NCBI GenBank assembly: GCA_028279865.1
Contig: JANQMV010000011.1
Coordinates: 1 to 45,817 of the forward strand
Reading direction: 5' to 3'
Source of the DNA: Candidatus Altimarinota bacterium
GTDB taxonomy: Bacteria > Patescibacteriota > Gracilibacteria > JANQMV01
DNA length: 45,817 nucleotides
The notes under the pieces were generated by a model. That model was not told the origin of the DNA. It made no database searches and worked only from the letters and a program-made list of their open reading frames with translations. The translations under genes and the position numbers were made by a program. Positions 26,170-34,381 of this stretch are shown here, in pieces (within the stretch, counting starts at the first letter, position 1; every line of letters begins with the position of its first letter).

Positions 26170-27633
26170 ATGCCCTCAATTTATCTAAAAGTCGCCCTAA
26201 TTAGCTTCATCATTGGAATTGGAATTTTGCCTCTCTTGTCGCCCCTTTCAGCAAATTTGGTTGTTATTTTTTTAATTCTAACCTCCATTTTAATTTTCTT
26301 TTTGCGTAAGCAAAAAGTTTTAAAACTAGTCTTTATCGCTCTTTTTTTCATACTAATTAGCAGCTTACGCATACAATTGAATCAACACACTGCCACGACA
26401 CAAACGATTGATTTTTACAATGACACAAAAAAGAAGATTACTTTCATCGGCTACATTTGTGAAGAGCCGGATTTAAGAATTGATAAAGGAAAATATACAA
26501 TTTGTGCACAAAAAATTATTTTTAAAAACAGTATTCAAAAAACTCAGGGAAAAGTTTTGATAAGTCTGAAGCGTTATCCTGCTTATCAATATGGAGACAA
26601 GCTTAAGCTGGTAGGAAGTTTAAAAACACCAGTAGAATTTGAAGATTTTAGCTATCGCAATTATTTATCACGCTATCAAATCTTTAGCGTAATGTATACT
26701 CCGCAAATTCAGATTTTGGAGAAGAATACGGGCAATTTGTTCTATGCAAAAATTTTTGCTTGGAAAAAAAAGTTAGAAGACAAAATTAGCCAAATCTTTA
26801 CCGATCCAAGCAGTAGTTTTTTGGCGGGACTTTTGATTGGTTCTAGAAGAGGTATTCCTGAAAACATTATGGAAGCGTTTAATATAACCGGCTTAACGCA
26901 TATTATTGCAATTTCCGGTTATAACATTACGATTATCATTGTTTTTATTATGGGGATGCTGAGTTTTTTGCCACGTAAAATAAGTTTTTATATGGCACTT
27001 GTTGGTATTGTGATTTTTACAATTTTTGTTGGTGCTTCAGCGGCAGTTGTGCGTGCGGCAATTATGGGTATATTGGGCTTAATTGCTTTGCAAAAAGGCA
27101 GACAAACAGATGTGACTCTTTCTATTTTAATTACAGCAACGTTGATGATTGCTTATAATCCAAAGATACTTTGGTATGATGTTGGTTTTCAGTTATCTTT
27201 TTTGGCAGTTTTGGGATTGGTTTATATTGCACCTTTTTTTGAAAAATGGTTTGAAAAAATTCCGCAAACACTTGGTTTGCGAGAGGCGTTAATGATGACC
27301 TTGGCAGCGCAAGTTACGGCTGTTCCGATTATTTTATTAAACTTTGAGAGACTCTCTTTGATTGCTCCGCTTGCCAATATTCTTGTTGCTCCTTTTATTC
27401 CACTGGCGATGTTGTTTGGTTTTATTGCTGTTTTGATCAGTTTTCTTAGTCTTAATTTAAGCCTTTTCTTTGGTTTTTTTGCTTATATTTTTTTGGAAAT
27501 AATTTTAATCGTAGCGAAATTCTTAGCCAAGGTACCTTGGGCTTCGGTAGAGGTCGAAAATATTAGTGTTTTTATTGTCGTATTTTACTATTTGCTTTTA
27601 ACATTTTTTGTTTATAAGAAAACAAAAAAATAA
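26170..27633 (+). CDS. comEC: ComEC/Rec2 DNA-uptake channel without the hydrolase domain
   Basis: A 487-residue membrane protein that would form the inner-membrane channel for single-stranded DNA uptake. It has the N-terminal helices, the DUF4131/OB-fold region (about 30-190; FIGYICEEPDLR, YGDKLKLVGSL, FSYRNYLSRYQI), and the Competence domain (about 210-480) with SFLAGLLIGSRRGIP, ITGLTHIIAISGYNITII and LWYDVGFQLSFLAVLGLVY. It then stops after one last helix at FFVYKKTKK; full ComEC proteins continue with a metallo-beta-lactamase domain that is absent here but encoded separately at 1290-2147. ATG 26170 is preferred over a TTG at 26107 that lies in the terminator tail. Confidence 0.9.
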   Translation: MPSIYLKVALISFIIGIGILPLLSPLSANLVVIFLILTSILIFFLRKQKVLKLVFIALFFILISSLRIQLNQHTATTQTIDFYNDTKKKITFIGYICEEPDLRIDKGKYTICAQKIIFKNSIQKTQGKVLISLKRYPAYQYGDKLKLVGSLKTPVEFEDFSYRNYLSRYQIFSVMYTPQIQILEKNTGNLFYAKIFAWKKKLEDKISQIFTDPSSSFLAGLLIGSRRGIPENIMEAFNITGLTHIIAISGYNITIIIVFIMGMLSFLPRKISFYMALVGIVIFTIFVGASAAVVRAAIMGILGLIALQKGRQTDVTLSILITATLMIAYNPKILWYDVGFQLSFLAVLGLVYIAPFFEKWFEKIPQTLGLREALMMTLAAQVTAVPIILLNFERLSLIAPLANILVAPFIPLAMLFGFIAVLISFLSLNLSLFFGFFAYIFLEIILIVAKFLAKVPWASVEVENISVFIVVFYYLLLTFFVYKKTKK

Positions 27634-27700
27634 TAAAGATTATTTTAAATTTTTACTTTATCTATTTACAAGTAAACAAAATTAGTATAGGGTCGCGTTC

Positions 27701-27752
27701 CTCTTGAACTTCACTGCGTTTGTGCATAGTGCAGAAAGCGCATGATCAAGAG
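27701..27752 (+). ncRNA. Candidate structured RNA or leader upstream of small membrane protein
   Basis: CTCTTGA (27701-27707) pairs with TCAAGAG (27746-27752). Inside, GCGTTT pairs with AAAGCGC (one bulge) and TGCA with TGCA, giving a long imperfect hairpin. This stretch is more G/C-rich than its surroundings and lies about 50 bp before the next gene. No T run follows, so it is not a simple terminator. No known RNA family is recognised. Confidence 0.35.
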
Positions 27753-27765
27753 ATGTAACTTAAAA

Positions 27766-27775
27766 ATTAAGTCAC
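27766..27775 (+). repeat. Inverted repeat flanking the small membrane gene, left
   Basis: ATTAAGTCAC, exactly inverted at 28040-28049. Confidence 0.4.
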
Positions 27776-27806
27776 GGACAAAAAAGAATAAAGATGAGGA
27801 ATTAGC

Positions 27807-28034
27807 ATGAAGGAAAAAAAAGAATATAAAAACGACTGGAGCTTTGTTCCAATAATAATAATTCCAATAGCAGTTATTCTGCTATTCTGTTTTTTTGGAG
27901 AAAAGATAGTTATAACTATTTTTCCTCTTGTAATTATAGTTTTTTGGTTTTTTTGCTATAAAGCGGACGGATTCCGTCACTTAGAGAGCATAAAGCATCA
28001 GGCAAGACAGTCTCAAGATGCTGAAATAGGCTAA
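27807..28034 (+). CDS. Small two-helix membrane protein
   Basis: A 75-residue protein with a charged start (MKEKKEYKNDW), two hydrophobic segments (about 13-31 and 33-50) separated by GEK, and a polar tail rich in Q, H and charged residues. Not recognised. Unlike most genes here it has a plausible Shine-Dalgarno (GATGAGG) eight bases before the ATG. It is preceded by a hairpin-forming stretch, flanked by a 10-bp inverted repeat (27766-27775 and 28040-28049), and followed by a long terminator-like hairpin. Function unknown. Confidence 0.6.
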   Translation: MKEKKEYKNDWSFVPIIIIPIAVILLFCFFGEKIVITIFPLVIIVFWFFCYKADGFRHLESIKHQARQSQDAEIG

Positions 28035-28039
28035 CTTCT

Positions 28040-28049
28040 GTGACTTAAT
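28040..28049 (-). repeat. Inverted repeat flanking the small membrane gene, right
   Basis: GTGACTTAAT, reverse complement of 27766-27775, six bases after the stop codon. Confidence 0.4.
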
Positions 28050-28054
28050 GTCGC

Positions 28055-28089
28055 AAGCCCTATTATAAACATAATTTATAATAGGGCTT
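28055..28089. terminator. Terminator-like hairpin between convergent genes
   Basis: Perfect 13-bp stem AAGCCCTATTATA/TATAATAGGGCTT with a 9-nt loop, placed between the convergent small membrane gene and O-antigen ligase gene. The following T tract is imperfect, so it may act on both strands or only as an end-protecting hairpin. Confidence 0.6.
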
Positions 28090-28093
28090 AAAC

Positions 28094-29455
28094 TTATTTA
28101 TTTTTCTGTAAAAAAGCACCTGCTAATCCCCAAAAGATCAAAGCAGTGGCGCTATCTTCCCAAGAGTGCAGGAAAAAGGATGCAACCATAATTCCCACCA
28201 AACTTAAAAGCAGAGCAAGAGCATAAAAATCTTCAGTTTTATACTTTTGATAAAGCGTTTTTAAGGCAACAACAAGAATAGTAAGATAAATTAAAATACC
28301 CAAAATTCCTAATTCAAGAGAGACTTGTAAGTACCAACTTTCCGGCACAAAACCGAGATAATTTTCTGCAAAATGATTAGAAGCAGGTCCTGCATTTCCA
28401 AGCCCCAAACCTAGAGGATTTTCTAGGGAAAATTTAATTCCATCAGCCATTCTTTCTGAATGACCTTGGGTAGAAGATGGTCTAAAAACAACCTCATGGA
28501 AATAATCCGGCGCAATAAAAATTAAAGCAAAAAGCGTCAGTAAGCCTGACAAAAATAATCCTGCCAAACTATACCAAAGAATTTTTTTATTTTTCACTAA
28601 AAGAATTATCGCAACTAAAAACATTGCAGAGAAGCCAAGCCAAGCAGCTCGGGAATAGCTAAAAACTAGAATTAAAAATCCACAGAAAAATAAGCTTAAC
28701 ATCTGAAAAGGCTTGTGATCCTTTTTGCTTGCAACGTTTAACAAGTTTTTAACTTTTAAAACAATTCTTTTGAATAAACTATTTTTCTTTGTTTTGAAAA
28801 AACCTTGCAATGCAAGCATTGACAACAAAGGTAAAATTACCAATAAATAACTGCCAAGCTGATTGGGACCGGAAAGAAAAGATTGCACACGACAAGTCTC
28901 TGTTCCGCTGATTTTTTGACAATAAGCCAGTGGCTTGTTTGGAGAAAAATGGCTATGTTCCGGAGAGTAGCCAAAATTTGCTAAAAAGTTTTCAGGCAAA
29001 ACAAATTTTTGCAATAAACCAAAAAGAATCACAATACCCGCACATCCAACTATAATTTTTACCAAGACTTCTAATTGCGCTTTTGAAAAAGAAAATTGTC
29101 GAATAATCAAATATAAAATTAAAAATTCAAAATCATACTTTGCACCAAAAATCGAAACCTTCAAATCTTGTGTGATAAAAATTGCGGAAAAAAAGCCGAG
29201 TAGTAAATAAGCTAAAACAAAATAATCCAATTTTATAAAACTCAATTTTCGCCTCTTGACTAGTAACTTCCAAACTAAAAATAATCCCAACAACACAATG
29301 ACAACTTCTTTCCACATGCGTAGAAAAAGCGGAGCAGATGTTGCTGTGTCAAAAAATAGTGCATTCAAAAAAGTAACCAGAAATGCATGAAAAGGAATTA
29401 AGGCTAGAAGAGCAGCCAAAAGATAGAAAGGAATTTTGCCAGTGTAATTTTTCAT
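28094..29455 (-). CDS. O-antigen ligase/polymerase-like membrane protein (Wzy_C)
   Basis: A 453-residue membrane protein with about ten hydrophobic segments, a large outer loop around residues 165-205, and the Wzy_C core SYSRAAWLGFSAMFLV followed by HSERMADGIKFSLENPLGLG, with FVPESWYLQVSLELGILG after it. Such proteins polymerise or transfer lipid-linked glycan chains at the outer face of the membrane. Ligase and polymerase cannot be told apart by sequence alone. In an organism without an LPS outer membrane it would act on surface polysaccharide or glycoprotein glycans. ATG start; convergent with the small membrane gene. A RAYT element follows upstream of it. Confidence 0.8.
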   Translation of the reverse strand: MKNYTGKIPFYLLAALLALIPFHAFLVTFLNALFFDTATSAPLFLRMWKEVVIVLLGLFLVWKLLVKRRKLSFIKLDYFVLAYLLLGFFSAIFITQDLKVSIFGAKYDFEFLILYLIIRQFSFSKAQLEVLVKIIVGCAGIVILFGLLQKFVLPENFLANFGYSPEHSHFSPNKPLAYCQKISGTETCRVQSFLSGPNQLGSYLLVILPLLSMLALQGFFKTKKNSLFKRIVLKVKNLLNVASKKDHKPFQMLSLFFCGFLILVFSYSRAAWLGFSAMFLVAIILLVKNKKILWYSLAGLFLSGLLTLFALIFIAPDYFHEVVFRPSSTQGHSERMADGIKFSLENPLGLGLGNAGPASNHFAENYLGFVPESWYLQVSLELGILGILIYLTILVVALKTLYQKYKTEDFYALALLLSLVGIMVASFFLHSWEDSATALIFWGLAGAFLQKNK

Positions 29456-29471
29456 TTTTTAAAAGTAAAAA

Positions 29472-29498
29472 AGCTGGTTCAACCTTGTAGGTTGAACC
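29472..29498 (+). repeat. REP palindrome, left
   Basis: AGCT followed by the hairpin GGTTCAACCT-TGT-AGGTTGAACC, 8 bp from the transposase stop codon. Confidence 0.85.
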
Positions 29499-29506
29499 TA
29501 AAATAT

Positions 29507-30007
29507 TTAACCCAACCTCAAGATTTCGATTTTAGTAGGCACTTTACTCGAAGAGGACCACATCCAGTCTTCAGGTTCGTGGACATAAAGTTTCTTTACA
29601 GGATTAAAGTGAATATATTCTATTTTTTGTTGTAAAAACTTTTCACTATTAATCAGCTTGGGGAAATTATTTTCTTCCCAAAATTGATATTTACCATCTT
29701 TTTCAAAAAGTTTGAGTAAATTAGGTTCATTTTCCAAAATACTTTGCTTAAATTTTTTAGATAAAAAAGTTTTCATGCTACCAATTACATTCGCTAAATC
29801 AGGAGCACTGGTAATAAAATGAAGGTGGTTTAGCATAAAAACAAATGCATAAACTTTTAAGCCTTTTTCCTTTTGGCAATAAACAAAAGAGTCTTCTAAA
29901 AGTTGAAATCTTTGATAACGATCGAAAAGATAATACCAGTTTTTAACGGTAAAAGTTATAAAATGTACTTGATCTTTCAATGCTTTTTGGATACGAACTG
30001 AGGGCAT
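29507..30007 (-). CDS. REP-associated tyrosine transposase (RAYT, Y1 family)
   Basis: A 166-residue single-strand-specific HUH transposase. HFITFTVKN opens the fold, the metal-binding HUH pair is in LNHLHFI (about residues 60-66), and the nucleophile is the tyrosine of IEYIHFNPVKK (about 130). GSMKTFLSKKFKQ and the C-terminal DWMWSSSSKV also match the family. Such proteins bind and cleave REP hairpins; the host may use them to move or spread REPs. ATG start at 30007. The gene is flanked by exact inverted palindromes, and no other REP copy of this sequence was seen in the window. Confidence 0.9.
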   Translation of the reverse strand: MPSVRIQKALKDQVHFITFTVKNWYYLFDRYQRFQLLEDSFVYCQKEKGLKVYAFVFMLNHLHFITSAPDLANVIGSMKTFLSKKFKQSILENEPNLLKLFEKDGKYQFWEENNFPKLINSEKFLQQKIEYIHFNPVKKLYVHEPEDWMWSSSSKVPTKIEILRLG

Positions 30008-30082
30008 TTGTAGAAGTTACATTTGGGTTTATTTTAGGTTGATTACAACTGTTTGTAAACTTGTGGTTGGGATAAACAAAAT

Positions 30083-30109
30083 GGTTCAACCTACAAGGTT
30101 GAACCAGCT
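30083..30109 (-). repeat. REP palindrome, right
   Basis: Exact reverse complement of 29472-29498, 75 bp upstream of the transposase start. Confidence 0.85.
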
Positions 30110-30121
30110 ACATATGACACT

Positions 30122-31513
30122 CTAAACTTCCTCTTTCGTCAAAAACATAAAATAAAGTCCAAAATAAACCACAGATCCCACACATAATTTAATAATTAAA
30201 TCCATCTGATTCACAGATAAAATAGCCAAAAACATTGCCAAACTAATCAGCAAGACTTTGCCTCCATAACGCACGGATGGGTAAAATTTTTGATGACGCA
30301 AAAAGAAAAGATAAATTAAAATACAAATTAATAGCTCAGAAAGCAAAGTTGTAAAAGCGGCACCCTGAGCTCCATAATTTTTGATTGCATATAAATTGGC
30401 GATAATATTAAATCCCGCACAAAAAGCATAAATCCAAAGAGCTTTTTTTTGTAAATCAAGTACTGTCATCGCGTTGTGCATCAAATGATTGATAAATAAA
30501 AAGAGTGTTGCCAAAAATAAAACTTGCAAAATCGGAACTGCTGCAATAAAAGCTTCACCATTAACAAGTAAAATTAAATCTTCTGAAAACAGTGTCCCTG
30601 CAAACAATAAGGGAATACCAAAAAATAGCACACCATTGAAGGCAGTTTGCAGATGTTTTTTAAAACGTATTTTATGTAATAAATTTTTGGTAAAAATAGG
30701 AACAAATAAGCCAATAAACAGCACCATAAATTGAAAAAATGTTTCCAGAATTTTATAAGAAACATGATATAGACCAACCTCTTCCATAGGTTTCATCCAG
30801 GAGAGCATCAAGGCATCAATATTGAAATAAACCAAAATTAAAAAATTGGAGAGTGCGACAGGCCAAGCATACTTCAAAAGTTTGCGCCAAATGTTCCAGT
30901 CAAATTTTAAGGCAATTTGGTAGTATTTATTTGAAAAATAGAGTGTCAACACAAAGCTTAAAAAAGTTCCCGCTACAATTGCCCAAAGCAAAGTCAGCAA
31001 ACTCGCCTTTTGCAGAACTAAATAAATTGAGATTACAAGCGTGGCTAGTTTAGAGCAAACATCCGCGAAGCTACTTTTTTGTGTCACAAGATGTTTTTGA
31101 AAAACACCATTAAAAATCTGCGTAAGTAAAATGAATAAAAATGCTAAAGAGGTAATGAAAAATCCCTGTTTAACCTCTAGAGAATAAGGCAGAAAGTAGC
31201 TTAAAATTAAACTAAACCCTAAAATCATTACCGCTGTAACCAAGCGTAAAGTGAACGCATTCGCTAAGATCTTTGCCTTACTGGTAAGCCCCATTTTTGA
31301 AATTTCTCTGGTTGTAATTACATTAAGTCCCAGATCCGCAATAATTCCAAAAAAGCCTAAATAGCGTAAAATCGTTCCATATTCGCCCATTCCTTTGATC
31401 CCCAGATAGCGTGACAAAATACTAAGCGTAATTAGAGCTAAAACAATATTTAACCCTTTGCCAGCAAACTGATAAAGGGTATTTAAGGTTAATTGTTTGT
31501 ATAGTCTTTTCAT
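30122..31513 (-). CDS. Polysaccharide flippase (Wzx/MATE-type)
   Basis: A 463-residue membrane protein with about 12-14 hydrophobic segments of the polysaccharide-transporter (MOP) superfamily. LYQFAGKGLNIVLALITLSILSR opens the first helix pair, then YLGIKGMGEYGTILRYLGFFGI and DLGLNVITTREISK, all typical of Wzx-type flippases. It should turn lipid-linked oligosaccharide from the inner to the outer leaflet for the ligase/polymerase gene beside it. ATG start. The substrate cannot be deduced. A dispersed repeat doublet follows upstream of it. Confidence 0.85.
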   Translation of the reverse strand: MKRLYKQLTLNTLYQFAGKGLNIVLALITLSILSRYLGIKGMGEYGTILRYLGFFGIIADLGLNVITTREISKMGLTSKAKILANAFTLRLVTAVMILGFSLILSYFLPYSLEVKQGFFITSLAFLFILLTQIFNGVFQKHLVTQKSSFADVCSKLATLVISIYLVLQKASLLTLLWAIVAGTFLSFVLTLYFSNKYYQIALKFDWNIWRKLLKYAWPVALSNFLILVYFNIDALMLSWMKPMEEVGLYHVSYKILETFFQFMVLFIGLFVPIFTKNLLHKIRFKKHLQTAFNGVLFFGIPLLFAGTLFSEDLILLVNGEAFIAAVPILQVLFLATLFLFINHLMHNAMTVLDLQKKALWIYAFCAGFNIIANLYAIKNYGAQGAAFTTLLSELLICILIYLFFLRHQKFYPSVRYGGKVLLISLAMFLAILSVNQMDLIIKLCVGSVVYFGLYFMFLTKEEV

Positions 31514-31527
31514 ATAAATTTTGTTTC

Positions 31528-31643
31528 TGTCATTCTGAACGAATCCCGTTTGCGGTAGTAGTGAAAGATCTGCCCAGCAATTCCAAGAAATTCTTCGTCA
31601 TTCACTTTTATGTTTTTAAAAAGGAGAATTCCTCAAAATGACA
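31528..31643. repeat. Dispersed inverted doublet (TGTCA-ended), no gene
   Basis: TGTCATTCTGAACGA at 31528 on the plus strand and TGTCATTTTGAGGAATTC at 31643 on the minus strand, with AGTGAAAGATCTGC inside. Architecture equals the GIY-YIG boxing repeats but without a gene. Confidence 0.55.
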
Positions 31644-31683
31644 ATAATTTCTTAACTTGAAGTCCATGATTTATAGCGTAAAT

Positions 31684-32730
31684 TTACGCAAACTGTCTCA
31701 AAAATCTTAAATCATTTTCAAAGAAAAGACGCAAATCATCAATTTTATATTTAATCATAATCTGTCTTTCAAGTCCGAAACCAAAAGCAAATCCATTATA
31801 TTCTTCCGGATCAATGCCAACATTTTTCAAAACATTCGGATGCACCATTCCCGCTCCTCCAATTTCCAGCCAACCTGTTCTCTTGCACACTCTACAATTT
31901 TTTCCATCAGGCATTTCTCCGCTGCCACCACAATTAACACAAGAACAATCAACTTCAATACTTGGCTCTGTAAAAGGGAAGTAGCTTAAGCGAAAACGTA
32001 AGTTTAGATCCGGAGCAATCAGTTGCCTTAAAGCTTCGAGTAAAACTGCTTTCAAATTAGCCAAAGAAGTATCACGATCAATCATTAAGCCTTCGTATTG
32101 ATGAAACATTGGTGAATGTGTTGCGTCAGAATCCTTACGGTATGTTTTGCCGGGCGCAATAATTCGAATTGGCGGTTTACTGTTTTCCATATAACGAATT
32201 TGCACATCAGAAGTTTGCGTTCTAAGTACTATTTTTTCCATATCCTTTACCCAAAAAGTATCCTGCATATCACGAGCTGGATGATCAGGTGGAATATTTA
32301 GTGCTGTAAAATTATGCCAATCATCTTCAATTTCTGGTCCATCTGCAAATGTAAATCCCATTTTGCCAAAAACATCTTCTACCTCGTCAATAAATCTAGA
32401 GATAGGATGACGAGAACCTTCCTCTGGTTTTATGCCGGGAAAGGTTATATCTAGCCACTCTTCTTCTGCAATGTTAGAAAATTTTTCTGCCTCAAAAACC
32501 TGTCTTTGTAATTCAAACTTATTTTTTAATTCAACTTTGATTTCATTTGCAAATTTGCCTACTTCCTTCTTTTCTTCAACGCTTAAAGCAGACAGGCTAC
32601 GTAGAATTTTCGTTAACTCACCTTTTCTACCTAGAATAGTTGTTTCCAGGTCACTTAAGACTTTTTCGTTCTTGGCAACCGAAATACTTTTAAGAGTTGT
32701 CTCTAATAAAGACTGTAATTTTTGTTTCAT
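31684..32730 (-). CDS. pheS: Phenylalanyl-tRNA synthetase alpha subunit
   Basis: A 348-residue class II synthetase subunit; with PheT it attaches phenylalanine to tRNA-Phe. The N-terminal coiled coil is followed by the class II motifs: motif 1 ISRFIDEVEDVFGKMGF, motif 2 RIIAPGKTYRKDSDATHSP then MFHQYEGL, and motif 3 FAFGFGLERQIMI. Between TEPSIEVDC and GAGMVHPNVL lies a cysteine cluster (CSC, VNCGGSG, CRVCKRTGW) that looks like a small zinc-binding loop, also known in some other PheS. ATG 32730 is preferred because it gives the usual short N-terminal arm; an ATG at 32778 would add 16 residues. pheT is not in the window. Confidence 0.93.
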   Translation of the reverse strand: MKQKLQSLLETTLKSISVAKNEKVLSDLETTILGRKGELTKILRSLSALSVEEKKEVGKFANEIKVELKNKFELQRQVFEAEKFSNIAEEEWLDITFPGIKPEEGSRHPISRFIDEVEDVFGKMGFTFADGPEIEDDWHNFTALNIPPDHPARDMQDTFWVKDMEKIVLRTQTSDVQIRYMENSKPPIRIIAPGKTYRKDSDATHSPMFHQYEGLMIDRDTSLANLKAVLLEALRQLIAPDLNLRFRLSYFPFTEPSIEVDCSCVNCGGSGEMPDGKNCRVCKRTGWLEIGGAGMVHPNVLKNVGIDPEEYNGFAFGFGLERQIMIKYKIDDLRLFFENDLRFLRQFA

Positions 32731-32812
32731 TGTTAATAAGTTGTTAATTAATGCAATTTTTTCTATTCTTGTTTCCAATCTCTTCTCCCGCTCCTTGAAA
32801 ACTAATTTGTTT

Positions 32813-32902
32813 GTGAGGAGTGAAAAATCTCCGGATGTCAGTTACGGAGCTCTCTACCTATCGACAGACAGTTTTCGTCGTTGCACACTTCTCAAGATGA
32901 GA
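32813..32902. repeat. Degenerate dispersed repeat upstream of pheS
   Basis: GGAGTGAAAAATCTCCGGATGTCA and, on the other side, CACTTCTCAAGATGAGA resemble the inner and outer words of the TGTCA doublets, but are diverged. Confidence 0.35.
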
Positions 32903-32911
32903 AAGCAAGAT

Positions 32912-33214
32912 TTATATAAAATCTTTAAAAGCAAAGTTAAGATAAATCAAGATAATAAAGGTAAAAACTGCAATAAAAATTAAAACAGAATCAACCATAT
33001 CAGACTTAACGTCATCTTTCAGGGAAATCCTTAAGCTGGAAAGACCATAAAGCAGTGCAGCCAAAGCAAAAGGTAGGTCAATGCTTTTTAGTATAATCAA
33101 GGCTAAATCACTGTGTAGATTATTGTGTATGAAAAAAGCCAACCCAAAAAGAGTAAAACCAAAAACATAGAAAAAGATACTTGAAACAAATTGTATGTTT
33201 TTTAGTTTTTCCAT
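32912..33214 (-). CDS. Small three-helix membrane protein, unknown
   Basis: A 100-residue protein from ATG 33214 (MEKLKNIQFV) with three hydrophobic segments (about 11-32, 42-62, 77-97) and short charged loops (RISLKDDVKSD). Not recognised. It lies between the nucleotidyltransferase and pheS on the same strand. A TTG at 33223 would add three residues. Confidence 0.6.
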   Translation of the reverse strand: MEKLKNIQFVSSIFFYVFGFTLFGLAFFIHNNLHSDLALIILKSIDLPFALAALLYGLSSLRISLKDDVKSDMVDSVLIFIAVFTFIILIYLNFAFKDFI

Positions 33215-33273
33215 AAAATTCAAAGATTGAAAACCAAGGGCAATTTACCTTGTTTTACGATATTTGTAAAACG

Positions 33274-34227
33274 CTAGTTTATAATTTTACTATTTGCACG
33301 AATCATTTTTTGGGTTAAGTCAATGTTGTAAAGTTCGCTGTTTTGATCAATTACGCTCTCCCGAATTACGCAATCTTGAATTTTACTGTTGGCAAGTACA
33401 ATCGTATTTTTTAAAAAGCTATTTAAAATTTGTACATTTTCGCCTAAATAAACCGCTCCTTCCAACTTTGAATCTGCATCGATCTGAACGCTTTTTGTCT
33501 TGATTTTTTGATTTTTTTGCAAAGTTTGATGTGCATCAATATAAGCAGAAAAACTACCAATGTCGTACCAACCTTGGTCGAAAGAAAAACAGTCTATGGT
33601 TTGCTTTTTTTGATTCAAAAAGTATTCAAAAATTCCCCCTAAGTCATCATTTTTTTCTTTTGCATAAAAAATAATATCATTCAAATTTTTTTGTGGAAAA
33701 ATGTATAGTCCTGTGCTGACTAAGCTTGAATTTGGCTCTAAGGGTTTTTCTTCAAAAGATTCAACACGATTTTGATGATTTAAATTCACTACCCCAAACT
33801 TACGTGCCGCTTTTTTTGATTTTATATCAAAAACGGCGATTAAGGGATTATTATCAAATGTTTTGAGAAAATCTTCAAAATTAAAGTCAAAGTAATTGTC
33901 TCCCGCAATTAAAACTAAATCATCCTGGAGTTTTTTTTCTTGAATGAAAAGGGCTGTTGCTCCTAGGGCTCCTTTTTTGACATCATCATTTTCCGAGTCT
34001 TCGATGAAAATGTCTATTTCACGATCTGTAAAATTCTCTCTCCATTTTTCAAAATCAGTTTTAAAAATCTGGTTTGTTGAAATCGCAATTTTAGTTTTTT
34101 GGGGAATTCTTTCAACAATATGAGAAATTAAAGGCTTGCCGTTTAAAAGCAAAAGAGGCTTGGCTCTTTTTTCGGTGAGTGGCCACAATCTTGTAGCAAA
34201 ACCTCCGGCGAGAATTAAAACTTGCAT
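33274..34227 (-). CDS. Sugar-1-phosphate nucleotidyltransferase
   Basis: A 317-residue NTP-transferase. LILAGGFATRLWPLTEKRAKPL is the G-x-G-T/A-x-R-L nucleotide-binding and lysine signature, LIAGDNYFD the metal site, and VESFEEKPLEPNSS and STGLYIFPQ the sugar-binding segments. The last roughly 80 residues carry hexapeptide-type repeats (SKLEGAVYLGENV, NSFLKNTIVLANSK). It probably makes dTDP-glucose, GDP-mannose or a similar activated sugar in the cytoplasm; the base cannot be decided. GDP-mannose would feed gmd. ATG start, with a dispersed repeat doublet 23 bp upstream. Confidence 0.75.
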   Translation of the reverse strand: MQVLILAGGFATRLWPLTEKRAKPLLLLNGKPLISHIVERIPQKTKIAISTNQIFKTDFEKWRENFTDREIDIFIEDSENDDVKKGALGATALFIQEKKLQDDLVLIAGDNYFDFNFEDFLKTFDNNPLIAVFDIKSKKAARKFGVVNLNHQNRVESFEEKPLEPNSSLVSTGLYIFPQKNLNDIIFYAKEKNDDLGGIFEYFLNQKKQTIDCFSFDQGWYDIGSFSAYIDAHQTLQKNQKIKTKSVQIDADSKLEGAVYLGENVQILNSFLKNTIVLANSKIQDCVIRESVIDQNSELYNIDLTQKMIRANSKIIN

Positions 34228-34249
34228 GTTTGTTAAATTTTAGAAAGTG

Positions 34250-34342
34250 TGTCACATTGAGCTTGTCGAAATGAGACACATCCATATTTGCAACTAAATC
34301 TCTGCGTCTATACTTCGTCTCGCAAGCGGGATCAGCATGACA
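34250..34342. repeat. Dispersed inverted doublet (TGTCA-ended), no gene
   Basis: TGTCACATTGAGCTTGTCG at 34250 on the plus strand and TGTCATGCTGATCCCGC at 34342 on the minus strand. Read on the minus strand, 34271-34250 matches 19 of 22 bases of the copy inside tsaB (37918-37939). It lies 39 bp beyond the stop of the truncated sugar transferase. Confidence 0.6.
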
Positions 34343-34381
34343 CATTCGAAGCATCATCAAAAATATTACATCGAAATTAGA

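Larger units (their letters stand above)
29472..30109. mobile_element. REP-RAYT unit between perfect inverted palindromes
   Basis: A 638-bp unit bounded by two 27-bp sequences (29472-29498 and 30083-30109) that are exact reverse complements. Each is itself a hairpin with 10-bp arms GGTTCAACCT/AGGTTGAACC and a TGT loop. The only gene inside is a Y1 transposase. This is the classical arrangement of a RAYT (REP-associated tyrosine transposase) gene flanked by its cognate REPs. Confidence 0.8.
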
